NCBI GenBank assembly: GCA_963778185.1
Contig: CAVZTF010000003.1
Location: 1,674,001-1,738,000, forward strand
Source: RPQJ01 sp963778185
GTDB lineage: Bacteria > Pseudomonadota > Gammaproteobacteria > Steroidobacterales > Steroidobacteraceae
Length of the DNA: 64,000 nucleotides
Reading direction: 5' to 3'
The translations under genes were made by a program, and so were the position numbers. Of the stretch, positions 25,414-34,359 are shown one piece after another (within the stretch, counting starts at the first letter, position 1; the number at the start of each line of letters is the position of its first letter). The notes beneath the pieces are model-generated. The model worked only from the letters and a program-made list of their open reading frames with translations, was not told the DNA's origin and did not search any database.

Positions 25414-26697
25414 ATGCTCGTCGGCCCGAACGTCCGTCGCGTCGCCATCGTCGGCGGCGCTCGCATCCCCTTTGCCCGCTCCATGGGCGCCTACGCGGAA
25501 CGCAGCAACCAGGACATGCTGACGGCGGCATTGAAGTCGCTCGTCGGCAAGTACGGCTTGACGGCCGAGCGGCTCGGGGACGTCGGTGCGGGGGCGGTGC
25601 TCAAGCATCCGCGCGACTTCAATCTCGTGCGCGAGTCGGTGCTCGGCAGTGGCCTCGCACCGGAAACGCCCGGCTTCGACCTGCAGCGGGCCTGCGGCAC
25701 GGGCCTCGAGACCGCGATCATCATCGGCATGAAGATCGCGCTCGGCCAGATCGACAGCGGCATCGCGGGCGGCGTGGACACGGCGAGCGACGCACCGATC
25801 GGCGTGGGCGAGGGGCTCCGGAAGATCCTGCTCGCGAGTTCGCGCGGACGCTCGCCGGGCGGGCGGCTGAAGCCGTGGCTTGGCCTGCGCCCGCGGCACC
25901 TGCGGCCGAACCTGCCGGCGGTGTCGGAACCGCGTACCGGGCTTTCGATGGGCCAGAGCTGCGAACTGATGGCGAGGCGCTGGCAGGTGACGCGCGAGGC
26001 CCAGGACCGGCTCGCCCTGGAGAGCCACCGCCGGGCGGCCGTGGCGTACGACGAGGGCTTCTACCGCGACCTCGTCGTCGAGTACCAGGGCCTGCGCGAG
26101 GATGACAACCTGCGGCGCGACACCAGCCTCGAGCGGCTCGCGAAACTGCGCCCCGCCTTCCCGATGGAGGGCCACGGGACGCTGACTGCCGGCAACTCGA
26201 CGCCGATGACCGACGGCGCGTCGGCGGTGCTGCTTGCGTCCGAGGACTGGGCCCGCGTCCGCGGCTTGCCCGTGTTGGCGTACCTCACGTACGGCAAGGT
26301 CGCCGCCGTGGATTTCGTGAACGACGAGGGCCTGCTGATGGCGCCTGCGTACGGGGTCCCGCGGATGCTCCAGGACGCGGGCCTCGGCCTGCAGGACTTC
26401 GACTTCTACGAGATCCACGAGGCGTTCGCGGCCCAGGTGCTGTGCACGCTCGGCGCCTGGGAGTCGCCGGAATTCTGCCGGGACAAGCTCGGGCTCGCCG
26501 GACCTCTCGGCTCGATCGACCGCGCGAAGCTCAACGTCAAGGGCAGCAGCCTTGCGATGGGTCACCCCTTCGCCGCGACTGGAGGGCGCATCCTCGCGAC
26601 CCTTGCCAAGCTGATCGACGAGCGCGGCGGCGGGCGGGGCCTGGTCTCGATCTGCACGGCAGGCGGCATGGGCGTCACCGCGATCGTAGAGAAGTAG
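25414..26697 (+). CDS. Acetyl-CoA acetyltransferase-like thiolase
   Basis: 427 residues. Thiolase active-site residues are all present: acylated Cys94 in RACGTGLE, HEAF (EIHEAFAAQ), His384 in MGHPFAATGGR and Cys414 in ICTAGGMG. The length and the insert around RGRSPGGRLKPWLGLRPRHLRP resemble the FadI/long thiolase branch (acetyl-CoA acyltransferase) more than the short PhaA type. No beta-oxidation partner (FadJ) is adjacent. It may serve fatty-acid degradation or provide acetoacetyl-CoA for PHA synthesis (phaC lies 30 kb away). Confidence 0.88.
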   Translation: MLVGPNVRRVAIVGGARIPFARSMGAYAERSNQDMLTAALKSLVGKYGLTAERLGDVGAGAVLKHPRDFNLVRESVLGSGLAPETPGFDLQRACGTGLETAIIIGMKIALGQIDSGIAGGVDTASDAPIGVGEGLRKILLASSRGRSPGGRLKPWLGLRPRHLRPNLPAVSEPRTGLSMGQSCELMARRWQVTREAQDRLALESHRRAAVAYDEGFYRDLVVEYQGLREDDNLRRDTSLERLAKLRPAFPMEGHGTLTAGNSTPMTDGASAVLLASEDWARVRGLPVLAYLTYGKVAAVDFVNDEGLLMAPAYGVPRMLQDAGLGLQDFDFYEIHEAFAAQVLCTLGAWESPEFCRDKLGLAGPLGSIDRAKLNVKGSSLAMGHPFAATGGRILATLAKLIDERGGGRGLVSICTAGGMGVTAIVEK

Positions 26698-26734
26698 AGG
26701 ACGCGAAGCGGGGGTCCTTGCCGTTTCCAGACGG

Positions 26735-26756
26735 AAAAGGGGAGCGGCCCCTTTTT
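26735..26756 (+). terminator. Rho-independent terminator after the thiolase gene
   Basis: Perfect 8-bp stem AAAAGGGG/CCCCTTTT with a 5-nt loop and a short T-run, 38 nt after the thiolase stop. The A-run on the 5' side would also permit weak termination on the other strand. Confidence 0.85.
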
Positions 26757-26765
26757 GCGTCACCT

Positions 26766-26771
26766 TATAAT
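26766..26771 (+). promoter_or_regulatory. -10 element (TATAAT) of the first DUF885 gene
   Basis: Consensus TATAAT directly after the thiolase terminator and 33 nt before the ATG of the DUF885 lipoprotein gene. No clear -35. Confidence 0.5.
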
Positions 26772-26804
26772 CCGCGGCCAGTCCATTTCCGCGGGGCCGC
26801 AGCC

Positions 26805-28613
26805 ATGCCTCTCAGCCGATCGTTTCTCGTTGCTCTTTGCAGCGTGTTGAGCGCCTGCGCCGCGCAGCCCGTGTCCGTACGGGCCCCCGCATCGGCCGCC
26901 GCCCCCGCGGCCGATGCCGGTCAGCCGTTGAACGCCCTCGTCGAGCGCTATTTCGAGGACATGCTGCCGCTGAATCCGGTGCTTGCCACCTACATCGGCG
27001 ACAACCGCTACAACGACCGGATGCCGAATTTCCTGGGCGCCGAATACCGGGCCGAGGTGCACGCGCTGGACCAGCGCTACCTCGACGAGGCGCGGAAGAT
27101 CGATCCTGCGGCGCTCGGACCCGCCGACCGCATCTCCTACGACATCTTCGTGCGCGAGCGCCAGCTCGCCATCGAGAGCGAGCGTTTTCCCGAGCACCTG
27201 TTGCCGATCAACCAGGCCGGCAGCCTCCTGAGCGCGATGGCGGCGCTCGGTTCGGGCGACAACGCGCAGCCGTTCGAGACGACCCGGGACTACGACAATT
27301 GGCTGAAGCGACTCGACGGCTACGTCGTGTTCATGGACCAGGCCGTTGCGAACATGCGCGAGGGCGTGGCCAGGGGCGTCGTGCAGCCGCGCCCGGTGAT
27401 GGAGAAGGTGCTCCCGCAACTCGAGGCGATGATCGTCGCGAAGCCCGAGGACAGCCTGTTCTTCGCGCCGGTGCGGAATTTCCCCGAGGCGGTCCCGGCG
27501 ACCGATCGCGAGCGCCTCACCGCGGCCTATCGTGCGGCGATCGGCGACGAGCTGGTTCCCGCGTATCGCCGACTGCGCGATTTCGTGCGCGACGAATACC
27601 TGCCGAAGACCCGCGGCACGGTCGCATGGACCGCGCTGCCGGACGGCGCGGCCTGGTACGCGTACTACGTGCAGGAGCACACCAGCACGAGCATGACCGC
27701 CGAGGAGATCCACCAGCTCGGCCTGGCCGAGGTGGCGCGCATCCTGGGCGAGATGGACAAGGTGAAGCAGCAGGTCGGCTTCAAGGGTGACCGCCAGGCG
27801 TTCTTCACTTTCCTCGAGTCCGACCCGCAGTTCTACTTCACCAATGGCGCGGAGCTCGTGCGGCGTTACGATGAACTCAAGCTGCGCATCGACGCGGCGC
27901 TGCCGAAACTCTTCTCGGTCTTCCCCAAGGCCGATTACGAGGTGCGCGAGGTCGAACCATTCCGCGCGCAGTCCTCCGCGGGAGGCTTCTACGAGCCGCC
28001 GTCGGCCGACGGCGCGCGGCCCGGCATCTTCTACGTGAATACCTTCAACCTCAAGGCGCAGCCGAAGTTCGGCATGGAGACTCTCTCCCTGCACGAGGCG
28101 TCGCCCGGCCATCACTTCCAGGTGACCATCCAGCAGGAGCTCGAGGGCGTGCCGCGCTTCCGGCGCTTCGGCGCCGACTACACCGCCTATGTCGAGGGCT
28201 GGGCGCTGTATGCCGAGTATCTTGGCAAGGAACTCGGGATGTTCACGGACCCGTACCAGTGGTTCGGACGCCTGAACGACGAGCAGCTGCGCGCGATGCG
28301 TCTCGTGGTGGACACCGGCCTGCACGTCAAGGGCTGGAGCCGCGAGCAGGCCATCCAGTACATGCTCGACAACTCCACGCTCGCGGAGAGCGACGTGGTG
28401 TCCGAGGTGGAGCGCTATATCGCGTGGCCCGGGCAGGCGCTCGGCTACAAGGTCGGCGACCTGCGCATACAGGCGTTGCGCCACCACGCCGAGGCGCGGC
28501 TCGGCGGGAAGTTCGACGTGCGCGACTTCCACCGCGAAGTGCTGTGTGACGGCGCCGTGCCGATGGACGTGCTCGAGGCGAAGATCGAGCGCTGGATCGC
28601 GGCGCGCAAGTAG
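26805..28613 (+). CDS. DUF885-family lipoprotein, probable zinc metallopeptidase (copy 1)
   Basis: 602 residues from the ATG giving MPLSRSFLVALCSVLSAC, a lipoprotein signal with Cys18; upstream in-frame codons run back into the thiolase gene. The C-terminal half has the HExxxGHH zinc-type motif (HEASPGHH, about residue 430) and a downstream Glu in YVEGWALYAE, as in the DUF885 (M2/M3-like helical) family of putative dipeptidyl carboxypeptidases. Conserved blocks YFEDMLPLNPVLATYIGDNRYNDR and VERYIAWPGQALGYKVG. Probably anchored in the cell envelope and cleaving peptides; natural substrate unknown. Confidence 0.85.
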   Translation: MPLSRSFLVALCSVLSACAAQPVSVRAPASAAAPAADAGQPLNALVERYFEDMLPLNPVLATYIGDNRYNDRMPNFLGAEYRAEVHALDQRYLDEARKIDPAALGPADRISYDIFVRERQLAIESERFPEHLLPINQAGSLLSAMAALGSGDNAQPFETTRDYDNWLKRLDGYVVFMDQAVANMREGVARGVVQPRPVMEKVLPQLEAMIVAKPEDSLFFAPVRNFPEAVPATDRERLTAAYRAAIGDELVPAYRRLRDFVRDEYLPKTRGTVAWTALPDGAAWYAYYVQEHTSTSMTAEEIHQLGLAEVARILGEMDKVKQQVGFKGDRQAFFTFLESDPQFYFTNGAELVRRYDELKLRIDAALPKLFSVFPKADYEVREVEPFRAQSSAGGFYEPPSADGARPGIFYVNTFNLKAQPKFGMETLSLHEASPGHHFQVTIQQELEGVPRFRRFGADYTAYVEGWALYAEYLGKELGMFTDPYQWFGRLNDEQLRAMRLVVDTGLHVKGWSREQAIQYMLDNSTLAESDVVSEVERYIAWPGQALGYKVGDLRIQALRHHAEARLGGKFDVRDFHREVLCDGAVPMDVLEAKIERWIAARK

Positions 28614-28636
28614 CCCGCAGACACGCCACCGTTGCC

Positions 28637-30457
28637 ATGCGTCGTTCGCTCGCTGGAGCCGCCCTTGCGTTTCTCGTCCTCGCCGGCTGCGGCGAGCGAG
28701 GGCCGCGCTCGGCCGAGTCGAGGTCCGACGATTCACGGCCCGCCCTCCAGGCGTCGAACTCGACCGCGGCCCGGCTCTTCGCGATCACCGAGGAGTATTA
28801 CGACCGGTACCTGGAGCTCAATCCGCTCACGGCGACTGCGCAGGGCGATCACCGCTTCGACGACCGGCTCGGCGACTACGTGAGCCCCACGTGGATGGCG
28901 GACTCGCTCGCCATCGAGCAGAACGCGCTCGACGCGCTCGCGGCCGTCGATCCGAAGCAGCTCGCCGGCGAGGAGCTGGTGACCTACGAGGCTTTCAAGG
29001 CTGGCCGCGAGATGAACGTCGGGGGTTATCGCTACCCCGGCGAACTGCTGCCGCTGCACCAGTTCTCGGGCTTGCCGACGCAGTTCGCGCTGCTGGGCTC
29101 CGGGCGGGGCATCCACCCGTTCCGCACCGTGCGGGACTACGACAACTTCCTCTCGCGCATGGACGGATTCGCCGCCTGGGTGGACCAGGCGATCAACAAC
29201 ATGCGCTCGGGGGTGACGAAGGGCTTCGTCCAGCCGCGCATCGTCGTCGAGCGCACGATCCCGCAGATCACGGCGCAGCTCGCGGACGACCCGAAGCAGA
29301 GCGTCTTCTGGCGGCCCATCCTGAACTTTCCGGCAGGCATCCCGGTCGCCGATCGCACACGGCTCGCGAAGGCCTACGAGGACAAGATCGGCCGGCAGGT
29401 CATTCCTGCTTACCGGCGCCTGCACCATTACCTGCAGGCCGAGTACCTGCCGCAGGCGCGCAAGACCGTCGGGATGTCGGATCTGCCCAACGGGGCGTCG
29501 TGGTACGCGTACCTCGCGCGCTTCCACACCACGACCGAGATGACGCCCGCGGAAATCCACGAGCTCGGGCTGCGCGAGGTCGCTCGCATCCGCGCCGAGA
29601 TGGAGCGCATCAAGATCCAGGCCGGGCACAAGGGTGACCTGCGCAGCTTCCTCGACGCCCTGCGCGCCGATCCGCGGCAGCACTACGCCGATCCGAACGA
29701 GCTGCTGACGGGGTACGAGTTGCTGCGTGCGCGCGTGGACATGGCGCTGCCACTGCTGTTTGCCGTCAAGCCGAAGGCCGGCTTCGAGATCCGCGCGGTC
29801 GAGGCGTTCCGCGCGCCGTCGGAGGCCGCGGCGTCGTACGTCCCGCCGAGCGCGGACGGCAAGCGGCCGGGGGTCTTCTACGTCAATACCCACGACCTGC
29901 CGTCGCGCCCGAAGTACTCCATGGAGGCGCTGTATCTCCACGAGGCCGTGCCGGGCCATCACCTGCAGATGGCTCTCGCGCAGGAAGCGACGGGACTGCC
30001 GCGCTTCCGCCGTTTCGCATGGGACACGGCCTACGGCGAGGGTTGGGCGCTCTACGCGGAGTCGCTCGGCAGGGACCTCGGTCTCTACACCGACGTCTAC
30101 AGCGCCTTCGGTGCACTCTCGACCGAGATGTGGCGCGCCGTGCGGCTGGTCGTGGACACGGGGTTGCATTCGCAGGGCTGGACCCGCGAGCAGGCCATCG
30201 ACTACTGCCAGGCGAACACGGCGCTGGGCGACGCGGACATCTCGGCCGAGGTCGAGCGCTACATCGCCTGGCCCGGGCAGGCGCTCGCCTACAAGGTCGG
30301 GCAGCTCAAGATCCTGGAATTGCGGCGCCGGGCGCAGGAGAAGCTCGGTGCCCGTTTCGACATCCGCGCGTTCCACTCGCAGATGGTCATGAGCGGCTCC
30401 CTGCCGCTCCCGGTGCTCGAGGCGAAGATCGGGCGTTGGATCGCCGCGCAGCGCTGA
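28637..30457 (+). CDS. DUF885-family lipoprotein, probable zinc metallopeptidase (copy 2)
   Basis: 606 residues, 23 nt after copy 1 and collinear with it. Lipobox LAGC with Cys18. Zinc-type motif HEAVPGHH at about residue 435 and YGEGWALYAESLG downstream. Blocks such as YYDRYLELNPLTATAQGDHRFDDR and VERYIAWPGQALAYKVGQLK match copy 1, so the pair arose by tandem duplication, but divergence is substantial and both keep all motif residues, so both are probably active with different substrate preference. Confidence 0.85.
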   Translation: MRRSLAGAALAFLVLAGCGERGPRSAESRSDDSRPALQASNSTAARLFAITEEYYDRYLELNPLTATAQGDHRFDDRLGDYVSPTWMADSLAIEQNALDALAAVDPKQLAGEELVTYEAFKAGREMNVGGYRYPGELLPLHQFSGLPTQFALLGSGRGIHPFRTVRDYDNFLSRMDGFAAWVDQAINNMRSGVTKGFVQPRIVVERTIPQITAQLADDPKQSVFWRPILNFPAGIPVADRTRLAKAYEDKIGRQVIPAYRRLHHYLQAEYLPQARKTVGMSDLPNGASWYAYLARFHTTTEMTPAEIHELGLREVARIRAEMERIKIQAGHKGDLRSFLDALRADPRQHYADPNELLTGYELLRARVDMALPLLFAVKPKAGFEIRAVEAFRAPSEAAASYVPPSADGKRPGVFYVNTHDLPSRPKYSMEALYLHEAVPGHHLQMALAQEATGLPRFRRFAWDTAYGEGWALYAESLGRDLGLYTDVYSAFGALSTEMWRAVRLVVDTGLHSQGWTREQAIDYCQANTALGDADISAEVERYIAWPGQALAYKVGQLKILELRRRAQEKLGARFDIRAFHSQMVMSGSLPLPVLEAKIGRWIAAQR

Positions 30458-30465
30458 GGGCGCAC

Positions 30466-30807
30466 CTACCGGTTCGTCCCGTGCTCCAGGGTCTCGATCG
30501 AATCGACCTTGCCGGCGACGAAGCGGATGCGCCGCATCAGTTTGCTGGGGCCGAAATCGTAGGTCCAGACGTCGACCGGCACGTCCTCCTCGCCGGGGAA
30601 TGGAATCTCCTGGCCGCCGTACTCGAAGCGCGGCTGGCGCGTGATCCACGTGCGGCGCCTTCCGGCGGGTTCGCCGCAGAGCTCGAGCACGTCCTCGATC
30701 GTGTCTCCTTCGCTGATGACCTGGCTGCCGCAGCGCATCGAATCGGCCGACGCGGTCGCGGTCAGCAGCACGCCCGCGAGCGTCGCGATCCACCGCTCAG
30801 TAGCCAT
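30466..30807 (-). CDS. DUF2845-family small secreted protein (copy 2)
   Basis: 113 residues from MATERWIATLAGVLLTATASA, a signal peptide. Mature part opens DSMRCGSQVISEGDTIEDVLELCGEPAG, the DUF2845 signature with two conserved Cys likely forming a disulfide, and ends with a beta strand pair (VDVWTYDFGPSKLMRRIRFVAGKV). It overlaps the upstream paralogue by 11 bp and converges with the second DUF885 gene. Function unknown; periplasmic. Confidence 0.8.
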   Translation of the reverse strand: MATERWIATLAGVLLTATASADSMRCGSQVISEGDTIEDVLELCGEPAGRRRTWITRQPRFEYGGQEIPFPGEEDVPVDVWTYDFGPSKLMRRIRFVAGKVDSIETLEHGTNR

Positions 30808-31150
30808 AACCGTCCGTGCGGATCTCCACGAGCTCGTCCCCGTGGAAGCGCAGCTTGCGCAGCAGCTTGTGGGAGCCGAAATTGTAGGTCCACAGCTCCA
30901 CGGGGACTTCCGCATAAGCCGGGCCGATGTACGAATAGTCGTAGGGCCAGTACGAGTATCGCGGCGCCCGGATGATGCCCTCGAAGCTGATGCTCGTCGG
31001 GTCGCCGCACAACGCGAGGACCTTGTCCTTGCCGTCGCCTTCGGTGACCAGACGGCTGCCGCAGCGCATCGAGTCCTCCGCGCGCGACTGCAGCGGCGCC
31101 AGGAGCACCGCCGATGTCACGACGACCAGGGCCAGCGATCGCGTCCGCAT
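30797..31150 (-). CDS. DUF2845-family small secreted protein (copy 1)
   Basis: 117 residues; signal peptide MRTRSLALVVVTSAVLLAPLQSRA, then EDSMRCGSRLVTEGDGKDKVLALCGDPTS and VELWTYNFGSHKLLRKLRFHGDELV. Same two-Cys layout as the downstream copy. A Tyr-rich insert (RYSYWPYDYSYIG) separates the two halves. No Shine-Dalgarno sequence; a TAGACT hexamer ends 5 nt before the ATG, suggesting a leaderless message. Confidence 0.82.
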   Translation of the reverse strand: MRTRSLALVVVTSAVLLAPLQSRAEDSMRCGSRLVTEGDGKDKVLALCGDPTSISFEGIIRAPRYSYWPYDYSYIGPAYAEVPVELWTYNFGSHKLLRKLRFHGDELVEIRTDGYGY

Positions 31151-31155
31151 GCAGC

Positions 31156-31161
31156 CAGTCT
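31156..31161 (-). promoter_or_regulatory. -10 element (TAGACT) of the DUF2845 pair, leaderless
   Basis: Minus-strand TAGACT separated from the ATG by GGCTG(C); transcription would start at or next to the A of the start codon. Confidence 0.45.
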
Positions 31162-31437
31162 AAGTCATTTGTGGCCTGCGATTTTTCGCGCGCGCCCTGC
31201 ATGGCGTGGCGCTCGCAGCCGCCGGCCCGGCCTGCAGGTTGCGGCACGCAGAGGCCGTGCATTGGCAATAACTATATGTTTCGTTTCGGGATATTTTCGC
31301 CGAGGGTGCGCAACGACGTGCGTCCCATGCGGGCCATCGGGTCGTTCCGACCGGCCGCGATGAAAGGCGGTCTCCATCGACTCTGCTACCCTAGCGCCCC
31401 GTTTGCGGCAGCATCGCCAATCCGAAAGAAGCCCGCC

Positions 31438-33015
31438 ATGCGCCTCGACCGAACCTTCGATCGCCGCCTGGCCGCCCTCGCCAACGCAAGGGCCGCCAGC
31501 GCCCTGCAGGGCGGCCTCAAGGGCCTTGAAAAAGAATCGCTCCGGGTCACCCCCAAGGGCCGGATCGCCAGCACCCCGCATCCGCAGGCGCTGGGGTCGG
31601 CGCTCACCAACGAGCACATCACGACCGACTATTCGGAGGCGCTGATCGAGCTGGTCACCCCGGCCTTCCCTCGCACCTGGGAGCTCACGCAGTACCTTTG
31701 CGACCTCCACGAGTTCGTCTACCGGCATCTCGACGACGAACTCCTCTGGGCGACCAGCATGCCATGCGCCATCGCCGGGGACGCAAGCATCCCCATCGCC
31801 CAGTACGGCCGGTCGAACGTCGGCAGGATGAAGACCGTCTACCGGGAGGGCCTCGGCCATCGCTACGGGCGGGTGATGCAGGCCATCTCCGGGGTCCATT
31901 TCAACTATTCCTTCCCGGAGCATTTCTGGCCGGTGCTGGGCGAGCTGCTGAAGAGCCACGACAGCGGGCAGGACTTCCGCTCCGACGCCTACTTCGCGCT
32001 GCTCAGGAACTACCGGCGCCACGGCTGGATCGTGCTCTACCTCTTCGGTAACTCGCCGGCGATCTGCCCGTCGTTCCTGCTTGGCCGCAAGGTCGACTGG
32101 CTGGAGGATTTCGTCCCCGGCAGCCTGTACGCGCCCCACGCGACGTCGCTGCGCATGAGTGACCTCGGCTATCGCAACACGAGCCAGGCAAGCCTCAGCG
32201 TTTCGGTCAACAGCCTCGATCACTACATCCGCGACCTGACCCTCGCCATCACCACCCCCCACCCCGCCTACCAGGCGCTTGGCGTGAAGGTGGCGGGCGA
32301 GTACCGCCAGCTGAACGCCAACGTGCTGCAGATCGAGAACGAGTACTACAGCTTCATCCGCCCGAAGCGGGTCACGCAGACGGGCGAGCGCCCGACCAAG
32401 GCGCTGCGCCGGGGCGGGGTGCAGTACGTCGAGATGCGCTCGCTCGACGTGAGCGCGTTCGACCCGGTGGGCGTCAACCAGAACAAGCTGCGCTTCCTCG
32501 AGGCATTCGCGGCCTACTGCGTCCTGAGCGCGAGCCCGCCCATCGAGAACACCGAGCAGCAGGAGCTGGACGGCAACCACGTGCGCGTGGCCCGCGAGGG
32601 CCGCCGGCCGGGCCTGACCCTGCGCCGCGATGGCCGGGAGGTTTCGCTGCGCGACTGGTCGAACGAGATCGTCGACTCGATGCGGGGTGTCTGCGAGATG
32701 CTCGACGAGGGCGATCCGCAGCGTCCCTATGCCACGGCGCTCGAGGTCCAGGCGGCCAAGGTGCGCGACGTCTTCCTGACGCCAGCGGCCCGCACGATCG
32801 AGGAGATGCGCACCAACGACGAGTCGTTCTTCGATTTCGCGCTGCGCATGTCGGGCGTGCACAAGTCCTACTTTCTCGAACTCTATTCGCCCAACGAGTC
32901 GCGGCAGGAGGAGTTCGCCGCCGAGGCGGAGGCCTCGCTCGCGGAGCAGTCCCGGGTCGAGGCGACCGACCGGCTGAGTTTCGACGAGTACCTCGCGAGG
33001 TATTTCGCCGCCTGA
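31438..33015 (+). CDS. gshA: Glutamate-cysteine ligase
   Basis: 525 residues from MRLDRTFDRRLAAL, the normal length for the gammaproteobacterial class 1 enzyme, which makes gamma-glutamylcysteine for glutathione. Recognisable: GLEKESLRVTPKG, TTDYSEALIELVTP, ATSMPCAI, YGRSNVGRMKTVYREGLGHRYGRVMQAISGVHFNYS, YVEMRSLDVSAFDPVGV. GAAAGAAG acts as ribosome site. The 287 bp upstream hold an AT-rich patch near 31262-31296 and a TACCCT -10-like hexamer at 31387-31392. The GSH product fits the thioredoxin and glyoxalase-fold genes nearby only in a general redox sense. Confidence 0.94.
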   Translation: MRLDRTFDRRLAALANARAASALQGGLKGLEKESLRVTPKGRIASTPHPQALGSALTNEHITTDYSEALIELVTPAFPRTWELTQYLCDLHEFVYRHLDDELLWATSMPCAIAGDASIPIAQYGRSNVGRMKTVYREGLGHRYGRVMQAISGVHFNYSFPEHFWPVLGELLKSHDSGQDFRSDAYFALLRNYRRHGWIVLYLFGNSPAICPSFLLGRKVDWLEDFVPGSLYAPHATSLRMSDLGYRNTSQASLSVSVNSLDHYIRDLTLAITTPHPAYQALGVKVAGEYRQLNANVLQIENEYYSFIRPKRVTQTGERPTKALRRGGVQYVEMRSLDVSAFDPVGVNQNKLRFLEAFAAYCVLSASPPIENTEQQELDGNHVRVAREGRRPGLTLRRDGREVSLRDWSNEIVDSMRGVCEMLDEGDPQRPYATALEVQAAKVRDVFLTPAARTIEEMRTNDESFFDFALRMSGVHKSYFLELYSPNESRQEEFAAEAEASLAEQSRVEATDRLSFDEYLARYFAA

Positions 33016-33205
33016 CAGGCCCGTTGCGGCGGCGCAACATCAAGCCGGATGCGAAAGGAACCGAATCGGAGTAAAATCCGGCTCGCAAAAGCCATCTCGG
33101 TGCAACGCGCCTGTCACAGGGTGCGTGCAGGCTGCACGCCGGTCACCGATTTGAGCCAACAGGTCCGCCGCGGAATGGCGGGCTGAAAAGGGAAAGGGAG
33201 TCCGC
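33016..33205 (+). promoter_or_regulatory. Promoter and structured leader of the small ORF after gshA
   Basis: A TAAAAT -10 hexamer at 33072-33077 predicts a ~120-nt leader. The leader can form adjacent hairpins: CCTG/CAGG at 33110-33120, a perfect GCGTGCA/TGCACGC stem with a 3-nt loop at 33123-33139, and CCGCC/GGCGG at 33165-33181. A purine-rich GGGAAAGGGAG follows directly before the ATG. I could not match it to a known riboswitch or to 6S RNA. Confidence 0.4.
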
Positions 33206-33412
33206 ATGAGCAGCGCGTTGGATATGCAGGCCTGGCGGCCAGCCGCCATGGGGGATGGGCTTTCGCCCGATTCCCGTGCCAAGTCCACCGGCGGCGCGGT
33301 CGTGCCCCTGACCAGGCTGCCTGCGGCATCACCGGCCTGGGATCCGTACGAAGTCTGGCTCACCCGGGTCAAGCAGCCCCGCGACAAGAGCAAGCGCGAC
33401 TCCACCCCGTAG
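33206..33412 (+). CDS. Small hypothetical protein (68 aa)
   Basis: 68 residues with an excellent ribosome-binding sequence (GGGAAAGGGAG) 5 nt before the ATG. No signal peptide or membrane segment. The C-terminal block WDPYEVWLTRVKQPRDKSKR looks conserved in character (dense aromatic and basic residues), while the N-terminal half is low-complexity Ala/Pro/Gly. It stands alone behind its own promoter and structured leader, converging with the isoaspartyl peptidase gene 9 nt away. Function unknown. Confidence 0.65.
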   Translation: MSSALDMQAWRPAAMGDGLSPDSRAKSTGGAVVPLTRLPAASPAWDPYEVWLTRVKQPRDKSKRDSTP

Positions 33413-33421
33413 AGCCGCGTT

Positions 33422-34333
33422 TCAGTCGGACAGCAGCCCCGTCACCAGCCGTCCGCGCGAGTCCATTGCGCCGCGGAGCATCCCCTCCGAGTTGAAAGGC
33501 ATGGCGATCGTGCCGTCGCGCGCGATCGCGATCACGCCGCCGGAACCGCCGAGCCGCACCAGCTGGTTCATCACGACCTCGCTGGCGGCCTCCTCGACTC
33601 CCATGCCCCTGTAACGCATCAGCGACGCGATCTCGTGCGCGACCGCGGCGCGGATGAAATACTCGCCGTGGCCCGTGGCCGAGACCGCGCAGCAGTCATT
33701 GGCCGCATAGGTGCCGGCGCCGATGATTGGCGAGTCGCCGACGCGGCCCCACTTCTTGCCGGTCATGCCTCCCGTGGACGTCGCGGCGGCAACGTCGCCG
33801 TAAGCGTCGAGGGCCACGGCGCCCACCGTGCCCATCAGCGACTCCCGGCCGGCCTCGATCTCGCCGTGCAGCATCCGCTCGAGCTCCAGCCGTCGACGCT
33901 CGGTCGCGAAATACGCGTTGGCGACCGGCGCGAGACCCTGCTCCAGTGCGAATTCCTCCGCGCCGGGCCCCGCGAGCATCACGTGCGGCGAGCGCTCCAT
34001 GACCAGCCGGGCCAGCTCGATGGGACTGCGCACGTGGCGCACGCCGGTCACCGCCCCCGCGCGCAGGTCTCGCCCATCCATGATCGACGCGTCGAGCTCG
34101 TGCTGGCCGTTGGCGGCGACGACGGCGCCGCGGCCGGCATTGAAGAGCGGGTTGTCCTCGAGCGCCTGGACCGCCGCGACCACCGCGTCGAGGCTCGTGC
34201 CGCCGGCATCGAGGATGGCGAAGCCCGCGCGCAGGGCCAGCTCGAGGCCAGCGCGATAGGCGCGCTCGCTGTCGGGCGTGAGGTCGGCGGCGGAAAGCGT
34301 GCCTGCGCCGCCGTGTATTGCGATTGCCTGCAT
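33422..34333 (-). CDS. iaaA: Isoaspartyl peptidase/L-asparaginase (Ntn hydrolase)
   Basis: 303 residues from MQAIAIHGGAG, the hallmark start of plant-type asparaginases. The precursor self-cleaves before the catalytic Thr in LMGTVGAVALDAYGDVAAATSTGG (Thr about 178), giving alpha and beta chains. NPLFNAGRGAVV and the substrate-binding VGDSPIIGAGTYA and ATGHGEYFIR are also present. It removes N-terminal iso-Asp and may hydrolyse Asn. It diverges from pyc with only 26 bp between the starts. Confidence 0.92.
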   Translation of the reverse strand: MQAIAIHGGAGTLSAADLTPDSERAYRAGLELALRAGFAILDAGGTSLDAVVAAVQALEDNPLFNAGRGAVVAANGQHELDASIMDGRDLRAGAVTGVRHVRSPIELARLVMERSPHVMLAGPGAEEFALEQGLAPVANAYFATERRRLELERMLHGEIEAGRESLMGTVGAVALDAYGDVAAATSTGGMTGKKWGRVGDSPIIGAGTYAANDCCAVSATGHGEYFIRAAVAHEIASLMRYRGMGVEEAASEVVMNQLVRLGGSGGVIAIARDGTIAMPFNSEGMLRGAMDSRGRLVTGLLSD

Positions 34334-34348
34334 GATCAGGTGCGAGCT

Positions 34349-34354
34349 TATCAT
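34349..34354 (+). promoter_or_regulatory. -10 element (TATCAT) of pyc, leaderless
   Basis: TATCAT ends 5 nt before the pyc ATG; a TTGCCT at 34324-34329 could be the -35 (19-nt spacer), lying in the first codons of the divergent gene. No Shine-Dalgarno sequence. Confidence 0.45.
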
Positions 34355-34359
34355 CCCCC

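Noticed and set aside
33084..33205. 6S RNA or cobalamin riboswitch after gshA
   Set aside because: The leader folds, but I find neither the long bubble of 6S RNA nor the conserved boxes of a known riboswitch. Kept only as an unclassified structured leader.
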